From Acinetobacter sp. ANC 5054 (GTDB lineage Bacteria; Pseudomonadota; Gammaproteobacteria; Pseudomonadales; Moraxellaceae), in assembly GCF_002135295.1 (NCBI RefSeq), contig NZ_NEGG01000010.1:87086-151085 (forward strand): a stretch of 64,000 nt of DNA, in the 5' to 3' direction. Each line of letters begins with the position of its first letter. The first letter of the stretch is position 1. The position numbers and the translations under genes were made by a program. The notes beneath the pieces are model-generated. The model ran no database searches. It was given only the letters and a program-made list of their open reading frames with translations, and was not told the DNA's origin. Below are positions 19,375 to 29,159 of the stretch, in pieces.

Positions 19375-21146
19375 TGGTATAACTCCTGTTGAGTGTTCGC
19401 ATCAAAAACCAAGACATCGACAAAACTATTCATATTGACCTTTAAATTAAAAATATTGGTCAATAATTGACTGAAAATATATAGACTATGCCCTCTGAAT
19501 ATATCTGCATCAATTTCTAATTTAACTTGAAGTCCACGAACAAATAATGGAAAAGGTTTACTTTCAACGAGTTTTTGTTTCGTTGAAAATTGAATATTTT
19601 TAATCGAATCAATAATAATTTGATTTTCTTTCGATGTAGGTAAGTTATAGAGCTCTAATAATTCCTTAATATGGGCGACCGTATCACCTTTCATTAAAGA
19701 CATATTATTGAGTGATAAATGAGAAATGACACGCCACTGCTCTTTCTTATTCTGTTCAAAATAATGCGGAATCGATGGACGTTTTAACATTAAGGCACGA
19801 CGCGCCAAATTACTGTCATTGAGCGTTAAAGCATTCTGATCTTTATTATAACTTTCATAAGGTAATTCACGATTACTACATAAAAGTTCAGTACTAATAA
19901 AATCAGATTGGGTACTATACGGATCTAATGAGCGTGAGACAATTGAATAATTCAGTTCCTGATATTTATTCTTCATCTGCTGTGGATTCAAGCTATAGAA
20001 AAACTGAACTTTATCTTGGTGATAATGGCTCATCGCAAAGAACGGTAACACTGGATAATACACTTCATCCTGATTACTTTTTTCACGCACCATATTCATT
20101 TTTACAATTGAATATGCTTGATAATATTCAGGATGATGCGCATCCGTGATTAGTGGATATTCCATACGCTTATGATTAATTTTTTGTGGTTCCGCCTGCT
20201 TTTTAAATAAATTAACGATCGGCGTTGAAAATAATTTAAAGTTAGCTGCGTTGAGTTCAGAATAATTACGTATAGACGCTTGATCATTCAGGTTCAATTT
20301 AAAATGCATTTGCACTTCAAATTCACTATGTTCCAAACTCAAGTATTTAATGAAATCGAGATTAAGTTTTAGAAAACTAAATTTTTCTGGAACGCAGAAG
20401 TATTCCATCAACAAACGATAGGCGTGATGCGTATGCTGATCTATAGGAAGGACGCTTTGAATTTCATCAAAACCCATGACTTCAAATGGATTAGAAATAT
20501 CAAAAACATGCAGCCCTACTCGAATTGAAAAACTGGTGCTCGATTTAAAAATACTGTCGAGCACTTGGAGTGGAAAATTCGAAATGGCATCCAAAAAAAT
20601 CGGCAATTGTTCTTGCGCCAATAATGCATGTTTATTTGAAAAAATTTCAAAACCTAAATTCAAGGTCGCATTTTGATTTAAATGCATATGCGCAGATGGA
20701 TGCGTTTTGAAATTTAATTGTTTTAATTGAATCGGTAATAACACCACATCTTGTACGGTTTGATATTCACATTGAACACCACGGGTACTTTTAGCTTTTA
20801 AAGTTGTCGCTTTAGGAATCGGGTGTCGTTCTGTCAGTTGCTTAATTTTATTAATATCTTCAAAGCTTACAACCGAACATGCTGGAAATGGTTTTAAATA
20901 TTGAGGAAACATGACCTCAAAAATGGAACGAGTAAAAACGTCATAGCTATCTGCGAGCTTTTTATCAATACGTGCAGAAATTAAAGAAAATGCCTGAATT
21001 AAACGTTCAATATGTGGGTCGTCAATCTGTTCTTGATTTAAAGACAAACGTTGTGCAATTTTTGGGTATTTACTGGCAAACTCACGGGACTGTTGTCCAA
21101 ATTCCTGTAGTTGTTTTTCGTAATACGGTAACAGCTCTTCTATCAC
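19338..21146 (-). CDS. tssF: T6SS baseplate protein TssF
   Basis: A 602-residue protein with the diagnostic TssF start: LLPYYEKQLQEFGQQSREFA, then YPKIAQRLSL, DPHIERLIQAFSLISARI and VFTRSIFEVMFPQYLKPFPA. TssF pairs with TssG as the baseplate wedge around the VgrG spike. The start codon is GTG at 21146, 15 bases after the tssE stop. The C-terminus overlaps tssG by 37 bases. Length is normal for the family (about 580-620). No odd feature within the protein. Confidence 0.94.
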   Translation of the reverse strand: MIEELLPYYEKQLQEFGQQSREFASKYPKIAQRLSLNQEQIDDPHIERLIQAFSLISARIDKKLADSYDVFTRSIFEVMFPQYLKPFPACSVVSFEDINKIKQLTERHPIPKATTLKAKSTRGVQCEYQTVQDVVLLPIQLKQLNFKTHPSAHMHLNQNATLNLGFEIFSNKHALLAQEQLPIFLDAISNFPLQVLDSIFKSSTSFSIRVGLHVFDISNPFEVMGFDEIQSVLPIDQHTHHAYRLLMEYFCVPEKFSFLKLNLDFIKYLSLEHSEFEVQMHFKLNLNDQASIRNYSELNAANFKLFSTPIVNLFKKQAEPQKINHKRMEYPLITDAHHPEYYQAYSIVKMNMVREKSNQDEVYYPVLPFFAMSHYHQDKVQFFYSLNPQQMKNKYQELNYSIVSRSLDPYSTQSDFISTELLCSNRELPYESYNKDQNALTLNDSNLARRALMLKRPSIPHYFEQNKKEQWRVISHLSLNNMSLMKGDTVAHIKELLELYNLPTSKENQIIIDSIKNIQFSTKQKLVESKPFPLFVRGLQVKLEIDADIFRGHSLYIFSQLLTNIFNLKVNMNSFVDVLVFDANTQQELYQCVQNVGGKKAL

Positions 21147-21161
21147 AGATAACCCACTTGA

Positions 21162-21638
21162 TTAAACTCTTGGTGAAATAACATATTGTTGTGTTGTTGG
21201 TTTTAATAAAGCATCAAAAACGACAGGTTCATATAATGGATGAATATTGAGATAGGCTTGAATACTCAAACACAAAGCTCCCATATTATGACCATCCATT
21301 AACATCTCGACTCGAATCTGTTTGAGTCTTGGCTCATGTGCTGCAATCGACTGTTCGATTGATTGGCAAATCTTGTCACGATCAGTTGGATTTGCCGTCG
21401 ACAAACCTACAAAGTCAATAATCCCAAATTGTAAAATGGACTTTTTAGCTAAGGGAAAATCATCAATAAAATCATCAAGTTTTGCTACACGGCTATTCAA
21501 TAAATCTTCTAAGTCGGAAGCCACTGATTCGCGTAATTCTTGCAAAGACAAACCTTGAGTTTGCTGTGCATCTATAGGAAGTAGACGGTCAAATAAAGTT
21601 GTTCTAAAACCGTAAGGATAGAGCTGATCGAGATTCAT
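21162..21638 (-). CDS. tssE: T6SS baseplate protein TssE (gp25-like)
   Basis: A 158-residue protein homologous to phage T4 gp25, which starts sheath polymerisation on the baseplate. Visible family features are TTLFDRLLP near 13-21, LRESVASDLEDLLNSR near 35-50 (the ESV..DLe.LLNtR motif) and the C-terminal gp25 domain with FGIIDFVGL and IRVEM. It begins ATG at 21638, 69 bases after hcp, and the hairpin terminator in between should lower its expression relative to hcp. Confidence 0.93.
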   Translation of the reverse strand: MNLDQLYPYGFRTTLFDRLLPIDAQQTQGLSLQELRESVASDLEDLLNSRVAKLDDFIDDFPLAKKSILQFGIIDFVGLSTANPTDRDKICQSIEQSIAAHEPRLKQIRVEMLMDGHNMGALCLSIQAYLNIHPLYEPVVFDALLKPTTQQYVISPRV

Positions 21639-21653
21639 ATCTTCTTATAAATA

Positions 21654-21694
21654 TTAAAAAAATTAAAATAGAGGCTAAACAAGTTAGCCTCTAT
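21654..21694 (-). terminator. Terminator/attenuator between hcp and tssE
   Basis: An 11-bp perfect stem, ATAGAGGCTAA (21668-21678) with TTAGCCTCTAT (21684-21694), loop of five, is followed on the minus strand by TTTTAATTTTTTT. It starts 14 bases past the hcp stop codon inside a T6SS operon that continues downstream, so termination is probably partial. Confidence 0.85.
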
Positions 21695-21707
21695 CTGAAT
21701 CCATCTA

Positions 21708-22211
21708 TTACGCTGCGTATGATGCAGTGTTATTAGACAACGACCATTTCTTCGTTACAGCACCTTTCGCTGTACCGTTAATGTCTTGTTGGTTGTACGT
21801 CCACTCAACAGCAGCGTATTTCAAACCAAACGATTCATGCGGGACACCTTCATCATTTACTGTTGGCGTAACGCTTGAAACGAGTACATGTTTCAATTTA
21901 ATTTGAAGATATTTAATACGTTTGTCGCCATTTGCACGGTAGAAATCAATCTGAACTTCGTCAAATGTATAACCCGCAGAACACGCTTCCCAAAGTTTTG
22001 GGCTGGTCGCATCAAGGTCTTTCACAAAAAGCATATCCGAATGTTCTACACGTTCTGCAGTATGACCACCAACACTTGAAGATGTTGCAGATTTTGGTTG
22101 ACGAATATTGTGCGTCCAAGAATTTACTTCTAACCAACTCTTATGTTCAGCATCACGTGATTCGCCATCTACTTTGTACTTACCACGAAATTGAATGTAT
22201 ATATCTTTCAT
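21708..22211 (-). CDS. hcp: T6SS tube protein Hcp (TssD)
   Basis: A 167-residue protein whose hexamers stack into the inner tube of the T6SS and leave the cell with each firing. It starts MKDIYIQFRGKYKVDGESRD and continues HNIRQPKSATSSSVGGHTAE, ending WSLSNNTASYAA, very close to Acinetobacter Hcp. I chose the ATG at 22211; an in-frame TTG nine bases earlier is less likely because the known proteins begin MKDIY. It lies 50 bases after tssC and is followed by a strong hairpin, which should favour high Hcp levels. No effector extension is attached. Confidence 0.96.
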   Translation of the reverse strand: MKDIYIQFRGKYKVDGESRDAEHKSWLEVNSWTHNIRQPKSATSSSVGGHTAERVEHSDMLFVKDLDATSPKLWEACSAGYTFDEVQIDFYRANGDKRIKYLQIKLKHVLVSSVTPTVNDEGVPHESFGLKYAAVEWTYNQQDINGTAKGAVTKKWSLSNNTASYAA

Positions 22212-22261
22212 TGTTCTCAAAACCTATTTTATTTAAAGTTATTATAAAGTTGTCTCAAAAA

Positions 22262-23743
22262 TTAATTTGAGGACTGAGGCAACTCGGTCACAAGTCGTAA
22301 AGAAACAGACAACTCATCCAACTGGAAATGCGGTCGTAAAAAGACCACAGATTTGTAGTGACCCGGTAATGCAGGGTTTTCTACAACTTTTACAGAAGCT
22401 TCGCGTAATGGATATTGCGCTTTTGCTTCTTGAGATGCACCATCATCAAGTAATACGTACTGTGATAGCCATTCATTTAAGAATGTTTCAACATTACCTG
22501 CAGAGGCAAAACTACCCACTTTGTCACGCATCATTGCTTTTAAATAATGTGCAATACGTGAAACCGCCATGATGTACTGGATTTGACTTGATAAAGCAGA
22601 GTTTGCATTTGCAGTATCGCTGTCATATTTCTTTGGTTTTTGAGCAGATTGCGCACCAAAAAACGCGGCATAGTCAGTATTTTTGCAATGTACCAATGGG
22701 ATAAAGCCTAAATCACTGAGTTCTTTTTCACGACGGTCCGTAATTGCAATTTCAGTTGGACATTTAAAAACAACTTCACCATCGTTGGTTTTAAAGGTAT
22801 GTACAGGTAAGCCTTCGACTAAACCGCCACCTTCAACCCCACGAATGGCAGCACACCAACCATGCATATCAAATGCATTGGTCAAACGTGTGCCAAATGC
22901 ATAGGCTGCATTCATCCATAAATATTCATTGTGGTTTTCGCCTGAAACCTCTTCAACATAGTTAAAGCCTTCAGTTGCAGTACCTTCTTTTGGATGATAA
23001 GGCAAACGCCCCAATACACGCGGCATCGTCAATGCAACATAACGTGCATCATCGCTTTCACGGAATGAGCGCCACTGTACATATTCGGCTGTTTCAAAGA
23101 TTTTTGACACATCACGTGGACGGTCGATATCAGTGAAAGACTCTAGTCCTAACATATTTGGACTTGCAGCAGAAATAAACGGTGCGTGAGCAGCAGCAGC
23201 CACATGCGAAATTTGTTCAAGCAAATACATATCTGAAGGTGTACGATCAAACTCAAAATCACCGATTAAAGTTGCATAAGGTGCGCCACCGAATGAACCA
23301 TATTCTTCTTCATAAATTTTCTTAAACAACGTACTTTGGTCAAAATCAGTCGCACCCTGAAAATCCTTGATTAACTCTTTTTTCGTTGTATTTAACATAC
23401 GAATTTTTGTTAATGAATTCGACGGAGTTTCTTGGCAGAAGTAATATAGACCACGCCATGTTGACTCAATTTTTTGAAATTCTTCATGATGCATAATTTT
23501 GCTAAGCTGCGAAGAAATTAAAGCATCAATTTCAGCAATACGCTTATCAATTGATAAGGTCATATTCTCAGAAACAGTAATAGTTCCTGCCATGACTTCT
23601 TTCGCAAGTTCACCGATTAAACTTTTAGCACGATCATGTTCTTGATCTGTACGTGCGATTCGACTTTGCTCAACAATAGAATCTAAAAGTGAATATTCTT
23701 CGGTTTCAAGATTTGTCGCAGTTGCAGTATTAAAATTACTCAT
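22262..23743 (-). CDS. tssC: T6SS sheath large subunit TssC
   Basis: A 493-residue protein that with TssB forms the contractile sheath. Conserved stretches include HHEEFQKIESTWRGLYYF (about 86-103), IGDFEFDRTPSDMYLLEQIS, PFISAASPNMLG, YVALTMPRVLGRLPY and FMNAAY-like segments (LWMNAAYAFGTRL). The C-terminus (PGHYKSVVFLRPHFQLDEL) is the usual one. The start ATG at 23743 overlaps the end of tssB by eight bases and has GGAGG placed eight bases upstream inside tssB, so the two are coupled. Confidence 0.96.
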   Translation of the reverse strand: MSNFNTATATNLETEEYSLLDSIVEQSRIARTDQEHDRAKSLIGELAKEVMAGTITVSENMTLSIDKRIAEIDALISSQLSKIMHHEEFQKIESTWRGLYYFCQETPSNSLTKIRMLNTTKKELIKDFQGATDFDQSTLFKKIYEEEYGSFGGAPYATLIGDFEFDRTPSDMYLLEQISHVAAAAHAPFISAASPNMLGLESFTDIDRPRDVSKIFETAEYVQWRSFRESDDARYVALTMPRVLGRLPYHPKEGTATEGFNYVEEVSGENHNEYLWMNAAYAFGTRLTNAFDMHGWCAAIRGVEGGGLVEGLPVHTFKTNDGEVVFKCPTEIAITDRREKELSDLGFIPLVHCKNTDYAAFFGAQSAQKPKKYDSDTANANSALSSQIQYIMAVSRIAHYLKAMMRDKVGSFASAGNVETFLNEWLSQYVLLDDGASQEAKAQYPLREASVKVVENPALPGHYKSVVFLRPHFQLDELSVSLRLVTELPQSSN

Positions 23744-24239
23744 TTCCCGCCTCCACGCTTAATTTGCGAATTTGGTCAGTATTATTTAAGACTTCATCAA
23801 GCAAGTCTTCTAAGCGTTCATTATTCGAAATTTTATTGCGCAAATCCGATAAACGCTCACGTGCAGCAACCAATTTTTGTAAAGGATCAACCTGTTGCAC
23901 TACATGTTCAGGTGTGAAATCCGCCATACTTTTGAATGTTAAGTCGACAGACATTCTGCCGCCTTCTTCAGTCAAAGTATTCTCAACTTGGAAGTTTGCA
24001 CGCGGTGCAAGAGATTCCATTACTTCATCAATATTGTCTAAATCAACATTAATAAATTTTTTATCTTTTAATTTGGTTTTTTCGACTTCAGAAGCTGCGG
24101 AGAAATCACCTAAAACCCCGACAACAAACGGTAATTCTTTAATTTCCTTACCATCACCGACTTCCACGTCATATGTCAATTGCACGCGTGGAGGACGAAT
24201 ACGTTGTAGCTTTTTTTGCACACTTTCACGTTTTGCCAT
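23736..24239 (-). CDS. tssB: T6SS sheath small subunit TssB
   Basis: A 167-residue protein, partner of TssC in the contractile sheath. It begins MAKRESVQKKLQRIRPPRVQ, has LPFVVGVLGDFSA (36-48), and the C-terminal helical part LVAARERLSDLRNKISNNE. These match the VipA/TssB family, whose usual length is 160-180. It lies 20 bases downstream of the asaA-like gene and overlaps tssC by eight bases. Confidence 0.95.
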   Translation of the reverse strand: MAKRESVQKKLQRIRPPRVQLTYDVEVGDGKEIKELPFVVGVLGDFSAASEVEKTKLKDKKFINVDLDNIDEVMESLAPRANFQVENTLTEEGGRMSVDLTFKSMADFTPEHVVQQVDPLQKLVAARERLSDLRNKISNNERLEDLLDEVLNNTDQIRKLSVEAGNE

Positions 24240-24259
24240 GAGTGTTATTTCCTTGTTAT

Positions 24260-24979
24260 TTATTTTTTCAATGTATCAAAAGGCGATGAACCTGCTGCTG
24301 GTTTTCTCACCGGAGTAGGAACTGTTTGTTTCACATGTGATTTGACAGTTGTGTTCTGCTTCGCTTGTGTCGTTTTCTTTGCTTGTGTATTGGTCTGTTT
24401 TTTAGTTTTTGGTTGACTAGATTTTTTAAACTTCACAGTACTAGCCACCGTTTCAACACTTTTTTCATCCAAATCAGAACTGATATATGCTTTTTTATCA
24501 AGTGATGGCTGAATATAACGAATGTTATCAGCAAGAACTTTTGCTGGTGAATAAGTACTCTCATCCAAAGTGCGATTTTCATTATTACGCATTTGATTCA
24601 ACGCATTATGAGAGATAGCCACACCTGCCAAAAATGTTACATCTGTTAAATCTGGAGAGTAATAATTATTTAATCTGAGTGAGTTTACAACTTGTAAAGC
24701 TTTTAAATTATAACCATTCACCTGATATTTCTTTGCAATATCAACTAAAATTTCATTTTTAAGTGCGCTATTTTTTTTATTTTTCTTGTCACATAATTGG
24801 TTGTAATAACTAATGATTTCTAAATCAGTATCACCTAAAGCTAGCGGATAATCCTTTACACAGGACTTATTTACCGTCGTCACCTCATCCTTTGCCAAAG
24901 CTATCTGGGAAAAACATGTCGCTAAAATTAAGGGTGTAAAAACACAAATTTTTTTCAAAATTGCCTCTGGTCTATCCAT
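24260..24979 (-). CDS. asaA: Periplasmic T6SS-associated protein, AsaA-like
   Basis: A 239-residue exported protein, first gene of the left T6SS operon. The ATG at 24979 gives a clean signal peptide (MDRPEAILKKICVFTPLI to QIALAKD); an ATG at 24997 would add six residues. The mature protein has Cys pairs (KSCVKDY, NQLCDKK), a helical middle (ILVDIAKKYQVNGYNLKALQ) and a low-complexity C-terminus rich in Lys, Thr and Gln. Acinetobacter AsaA is a periplasmic T6SS protein reported to bind TssM and to be needed for assembly. Location, export and position before tssB agree with that, but I assign the symbol from context and general resemblance, not an alignment. Confidence 0.6.
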   Translation of the reverse strand: MDRPEAILKKICVFTPLILATCFSQIALAKDEVTTVNKSCVKDYPLALGDTDLEIISYYNQLCDKKNKKNSALKNEILVDIAKKYQVNGYNLKALQVVNSLRLNNYYSPDLTDVTFLAGVAISHNALNQMRNNENRTLDESTYSPAKVLADNIRYIQPSLDKKAYISSDLDEKSVETVASTVKFKKSSQPKTKKQTNTQAKKTTQAKQNTTVKSHVKQTVPTPVRKPAAGSSPFDTLKK

Positions 24980-24997
24980 ACACATGAAAGAAAACAT

Positions 24998-25337
24998 AGT
25001 TTATTTGGAGAAATCACCACTTATGTTCTGTGGGTTTTCTCTTCGTTTATAGAAAAATATTAAGGTGCGCAAATTTAACAAAATATAACAGCATGGAGTC
25101 AATACAAAATTCCGCAAAAAGCGACCTAGTTTGTCAACTATTTGTTTTTTTTTGTTTCTTTTTTTTAAATTAACTTTTTCATTTTTTAAATTTCTCTGTA
25201 TTATATCGCCTAAAGTTAGACGCCAAAAAAGCGCAATGCGTTGATTTTAAAAATTTATTTTTATAGCAAGAATAATGAGATCACAGTTCACCATTTAATT
25301 TTTTTGTACTGTGTATTTTAAATCTGATGAGTTTTTT
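24998..25337. promoter_or_regulatory. Divergent T6SS promoter region
   Basis: This AT-rich gap separates the two T6SS operons. On the plus strand TTTTCA (25176-25181) and TATTAT (25199-25204) are 17 bases apart and could drive tssH. On the minus strand TTGACT (25102-25097) and GTTAAA (25078-25073) are 18 apart and could drive the asaA-like gene. Long T-runs at 25141-25166 resemble the curved AT-rich DNA bound by H-NS. No regulator gene is in the locus. Confidence 0.45.
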
Positions 25338-28007
25338 ATGAATAATTTAAAAGTTTTAATTACAAAACTATCCCCTCATGCACGTATATCACTTGAAAAA
25401 TCCGCCAATACTTGCATTAATCAACAAAATTACGAAATAGAAATAGAGCACTTTTTACTCGAAATACTCAATCAAAATGATAAAAATGACCTTCAAATAT
25501 TACTTGAAAAGTACAAAGTTTCACGTGAAGGTTTAATCAACGATCTGAAGGAAAGCATTTCACAGTTACCAAAAGGTAATACTCGTACTCCTATTTTTGC
25601 TAAATCTATTGTGCGTTTACTTGAGCAAGCATGGTTACTGGCATCTGCTGAACAAAATCCTTTAATTCGAAGTAGTCATTTGCTTGTTGCATTTTTGACA
25701 GCGCAAGATCTTTACCAAATTGCAATACGCGCCTCAAGCTTATTTGAACTTTTACCAATCGATACGATTAAGCACAAATTCTTGGACCTCTGTGCGAAAA
25801 GTGTTGAAAATGAAGATTACACCAATGAAGTGAATGATCATCAAAATAGTCAAAGTCTTCAATCACCAGCTTTTAAAACGCCTGCCTTAGATCAATACAC
25901 CATTAATCTAACTGAAAAAGCTAAAAATGGTGGTATTGACCCTGTGATTGGTCGTGAATTTGAAATTCGTTTGATGCTCGATATTTTGATGCGCCGTCGA
26001 CAAAACAACCCTATTTTAACTGGTGAACCAGGTGTAGGAAAAACGGCTGTTGTTGAAGGTTTGGCTTTAAAAATTGCAACCAATCAAGTCCCAGATGCAC
26101 TTAAGAATGTCAGTATTCACACGCTAGACATGGGCTTACTTCAGGCTGGAGCAAGTGTAAAAGGTGAATTTGAGAATCGATTAAAACAAGTCATTCATGA
26201 AGTTCAAGCCTCTGCTCACCCTATTATTCTATTTATAGATGAAGCTCATACATTAATTGGTGCGGGTGGCCAAGCAGGTCAAAATGATGCTGCAAACTTA
26301 CTTAAACCTGCGCTTGCACGCGGAGAATTACGTACGATTGCGGCAACCACTTGGGCTGAATATAAACAATATTTTGAAAAAGATGCTGCATTAAGTCGTC
26401 GTTTTCAAGTGATTCAAGTTACCGAACCAACGGAAGACGTTGCGATTGATATGCTTCGTGCCATGATTCCTGTTATGGCAAAGCATTTCAGTTTACAAAT
26501 TGATGATGAAGCGATTGTCACGGCTGTCCATGCTTCACATCGTTATATTACCGGTCGCCAACTGCCAGATAAGGCGATCAGCGTACTTGATACAGCTTCT
26601 GCTCGCGTCGCACTAACGCAAAATGCGCAACCTGTAAAATTAGATCAACTTCAAGCGCAGTTACATAACCTTAAGCTTGAACTGGCAATTTTAGAAAATG
26701 AACACAAAAACATCCCTATTCATCATGAGCGAATTGAAGCTTTAAATCATGAGTTGATTACACTAGAACAAGAAATTCAGGCGACTGAAAAGCAGTGGCA
26801 AACTGAACTTGATCTTGTTCGCCAAATTCAAGCATTTGAAAACGAAGCTGTCGATAACGCTGAATATATCGAGAAAGTGAGCGGACTTCGAAATGAACTT
26901 GCTCAATTACAAGGTCAAACACCCTTAGTATTTGAACGTGTGAATGCTCAAATTATCAATGAAATCATTTCTGACTGGACTGGTATCCCAGTGGGTAAAA
27001 TGGTTAACGATGAAATCAAACAAATTTTAAAATTAGAAGACCAACTAGAACAGCGTGTAATGGGACAAGATTATGCGTTACATCAATTGGTTCAAGGCAT
27101 AAAAACTTCTAAAGCAAAATTAGAAGATCCGAACAAACCACAAGGCGTATTCATGCTTGTTGGCCCAAGTGGTGTAGGTAAAACTGAAACTGCCCTAGCC
27201 CTTGCCAATGAGCTTTATGGTGGTGAATCACATCTCATTACAATCAATATGTCTGAGTATCAAGAGGCACATACAGTTTCATCCTTAAAAGGTGCCCCTC
27301 CAGGCTATGTTGGCTATGGTCAAGGGGGTGTATTAACTGAAGCTGTTCGTCGTAATCCATATAGCGTTGTTTTATTAGACGAAATTGAAAAAGCACATAG
27401 TGATGTTCAAGAGTTGTTCTACCAAGTCTTTGATAAAGGCACATTAGAAGATGGTGAAGGTCGTTTGATCGACTTTAAAAATACGACAATTTTATTAACA
27501 TCAAATGCCGGTTCAAGCGCCATTATGCAAGCCTGTGTGAGCCAACCAGTTGAAGAATGGCCTACGGCAGAAGAATTGATTGATGTATTAAAACCAGCTT
27601 TATACAAGCAGTTTAAACCTGCATTTTTGGGTCGTATGCGTATTGTGCCTTATTTCCCACTACATGATGACTTACTGGTCCGTATTATTCATCATAAATT
27701 AGGAAAAATTACAGCACGTATTCATAAACAATATGGAACTGAAACTCGCTATACAGATGATTTAGTTGAATTATTGTTAAGCCGTTGTACAGAAGTAGAT
27801 AGTGGCGCACGTAATGTTGATAACATTTTAAATTCGAGTGTATTACCCTCTCTTGCGACTGAGCTATTAATGGCAATGAGTGAACAAAAAATTCCATCAC
27901 TTATCGAAATTGATGTAAAAGATGATGACATTATTTATTTACTTGACCCAAAAGCTAAACTTACTAAAAAACGCAATACCAAGAAGCCGAAAACTGTAGA
28001 AGCCTAA
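25338..28007 (+). CDS. tssH: T6SS sheath-disassembly ATPase TssH (ClpV)
   Basis: An 889-residue AAA+ ATPase of the Hsp100 family that recycles contracted TssBC sheaths. I chose the ATG at 25338 (MNNLKVLITKLSPHARISLE), preceded by GATGAG; a GTG at 25311 would add nine residues with no family support. The N-domain covers about 1-150. First AAA domain: Walker A GEPGVGKT at about 229-236, Walker B ILFIDEAHTLIGAG. A coiled-coil middle region follows (about 400-530). Second domain: GPSGVGKTET near 609, VVLLDEIEKAH, LTSNAGS. The C-terminus is Lys-rich. It is first in the right T6SS operon, 20 bases ahead of tssA. Confidence 0.95.
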   Translation: MNNLKVLITKLSPHARISLEKSANTCINQQNYEIEIEHFLLEILNQNDKNDLQILLEKYKVSREGLINDLKESISQLPKGNTRTPIFAKSIVRLLEQAWLLASAEQNPLIRSSHLLVAFLTAQDLYQIAIRASSLFELLPIDTIKHKFLDLCAKSVENEDYTNEVNDHQNSQSLQSPAFKTPALDQYTINLTEKAKNGGIDPVIGREFEIRLMLDILMRRRQNNPILTGEPGVGKTAVVEGLALKIATNQVPDALKNVSIHTLDMGLLQAGASVKGEFENRLKQVIHEVQASAHPIILFIDEAHTLIGAGGQAGQNDAANLLKPALARGELRTIAATTWAEYKQYFEKDAALSRRFQVIQVTEPTEDVAIDMLRAMIPVMAKHFSLQIDDEAIVTAVHASHRYITGRQLPDKAISVLDTASARVALTQNAQPVKLDQLQAQLHNLKLELAILENEHKNIPIHHERIEALNHELITLEQEIQATEKQWQTELDLVRQIQAFENEAVDNAEYIEKVSGLRNELAQLQGQTPLVFERVNAQIINEIISDWTGIPVGKMVNDEIKQILKLEDQLEQRVMGQDYALHQLVQGIKTSKAKLEDPNKPQGVFMLVGPSGVGKTETALALANELYGGESHLITINMSEYQEAHTVSSLKGAPPGYVGYGQGGVLTEAVRRNPYSVVLLDEIEKAHSDVQELFYQVFDKGTLEDGEGRLIDFKNTTILLTSNAGSSAIMQACVSQPVEEWPTAEELIDVLKPALYKQFKPAFLGRMRIVPYFPLHDDLLVRIIHHKLGKITARIHKQYGTETRYTDDLVELLLSRCTEVDSGARNVDNILNSSVLPSLATELLMAMSEQKIPSLIEIDVKDDDIIYLLDPKAKLTKKRNTKKPKTVEA

Positions 28008-28026
28008 GTTAGGAAATAAGTAGAAT

Positions 28027-29154
28027 ATGAGTCTGGAACTCGAAACATTATTGCAACCCATTTCTGAGGATCAACCTTGTGGGAGTGATTATTCATTTTC
28101 GAATGATTTTCACGCAATAAAAAAAGCTAAAACGCAGGATGATCCATTACTTGATCAAGGTGATTGGATCGCCGAACCCAAACAAGCGGATTGGGGCTTT
28201 GTTCATCAAAAATCATCCGAATTGTTATGTGAACAAACGAAGGATATCCGACTCTATGGTTGGTTACTTGAGGCTTGGACGCATATTCATGGTTTTGCTG
28301 GTATTGCAAAAGGTATTGAACTGACTCAGCGTAGTCTTGAAAACTATTGGATACAGTTACACCCTGAAATTGAAGATGAAGATCTTGATCAGCGTTTAGG
28401 TTTGCTTCAAGGAATAATTAATCAGATTCCAATACTGATTAAAACTGTACCTATAGTTAGTGCGAGTGCAGCATATTCATTGGCTGACTATGAACGTATG
28501 CTTCATCAACAAAATCAACGTCGTAAATCGAGTCACGATGATGATGAACAAGATGACAGCATTAATGAAATGGAACAATTTGAACATGCCTTGTTCAACA
28601 CATCAAAATCAATTCAGTATCAATCTTATCAACAATTTTTAGAAATCCTAAAAGTTTGGCAAAATCTAAAAGATACTTTAGATCAATTGATGGGATTAGA
28701 TGCGCCAAGTTTTGCTGGTATTGACTCACAAATTGAAATGATTCATTTGAGTTTAAAAAAGATTTATAAAGCAGATGCATTTATGAATTCGACTTCAACT
28801 GAAACATCATCAACGACTGTAAGCGAAACTCCAACAGCCTCCGCTATGCAACATGTGCAAAAAGATATGCAAATACAACAAGAACAAAATGCGCAACAAT
28901 TTAAACCGCAAGCACAGAACCATTTAGAAAACCGCGAACAAGCTATGCGTGTTTTGCAAGACATTGCGGATTATTTCCAAGTGAATGAACCTCATAGCCC
29001 TGTTAGCTATATGTTGCAAAAAACGATTAAGTGGTCGCAAATGCCATTACACGAATGGCTAACGCAAGTCATTAAAAATGAAAATCCGCTTGAAGCCGTA
29101 CAAGAAATGTTAGGCGTTCAACAACAATCTAATGAATCAAATAGCGACTGGTAA
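28027..29154 (+). CDS. tssA: T6SS cap/baseplate assembly protein TssA
   Basis: A 375-residue protein with an ImpA N-terminal domain (about 6-125): LLQPISEDQPCGSDYSFS, DWGFVHQKSSELLCEQTKDIRL and YGWLLEAWTHIHGFAGIAKG. The middle is helical. A Ser/Thr- and Gln-rich linker (about 255-300) leads to a C-terminal region with NREQAMRVLQDIADYFQ and EPHSPVSYMLQ, typical of TssA proteins. TssA guides baseplate recruitment to the membrane complex and sheath growth at the distal end. Spacing is 20 bases after tssH and five before tssK. Confidence 0.92.
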   Translation: MSLELETLLQPISEDQPCGSDYSFSNDFHAIKKAKTQDDPLLDQGDWIAEPKQADWGFVHQKSSELLCEQTKDIRLYGWLLEAWTHIHGFAGIAKGIELTQRSLENYWIQLHPEIEDEDLDQRLGLLQGIINQIPILIKTVPIVSASAAYSLADYERMLHQQNQRRKSSHDDDEQDDSINEMEQFEHALFNTSKSIQYQSYQQFLEILKVWQNLKDTLDQLMGLDAPSFAGIDSQIEMIHLSLKKIYKADAFMNSTSTETSSTTVSETPTASAMQHVQKDMQIQQEQNAQQFKPQAQNHLENREQAMRVLQDIADYFQVNEPHSPVSYMLQKTIKWSQMPLHEWLTQVIKNENPLEAVQEMLGVQQQSNESNSDW

Positions 29155-29159
29155 CATCA

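Noticed and set aside
25141..25200. Sigma-54 promoter in the T6SS divergent region
   Set aside because: No GG-N10-GC element was found; only sigma-70-like boxes are arguable.
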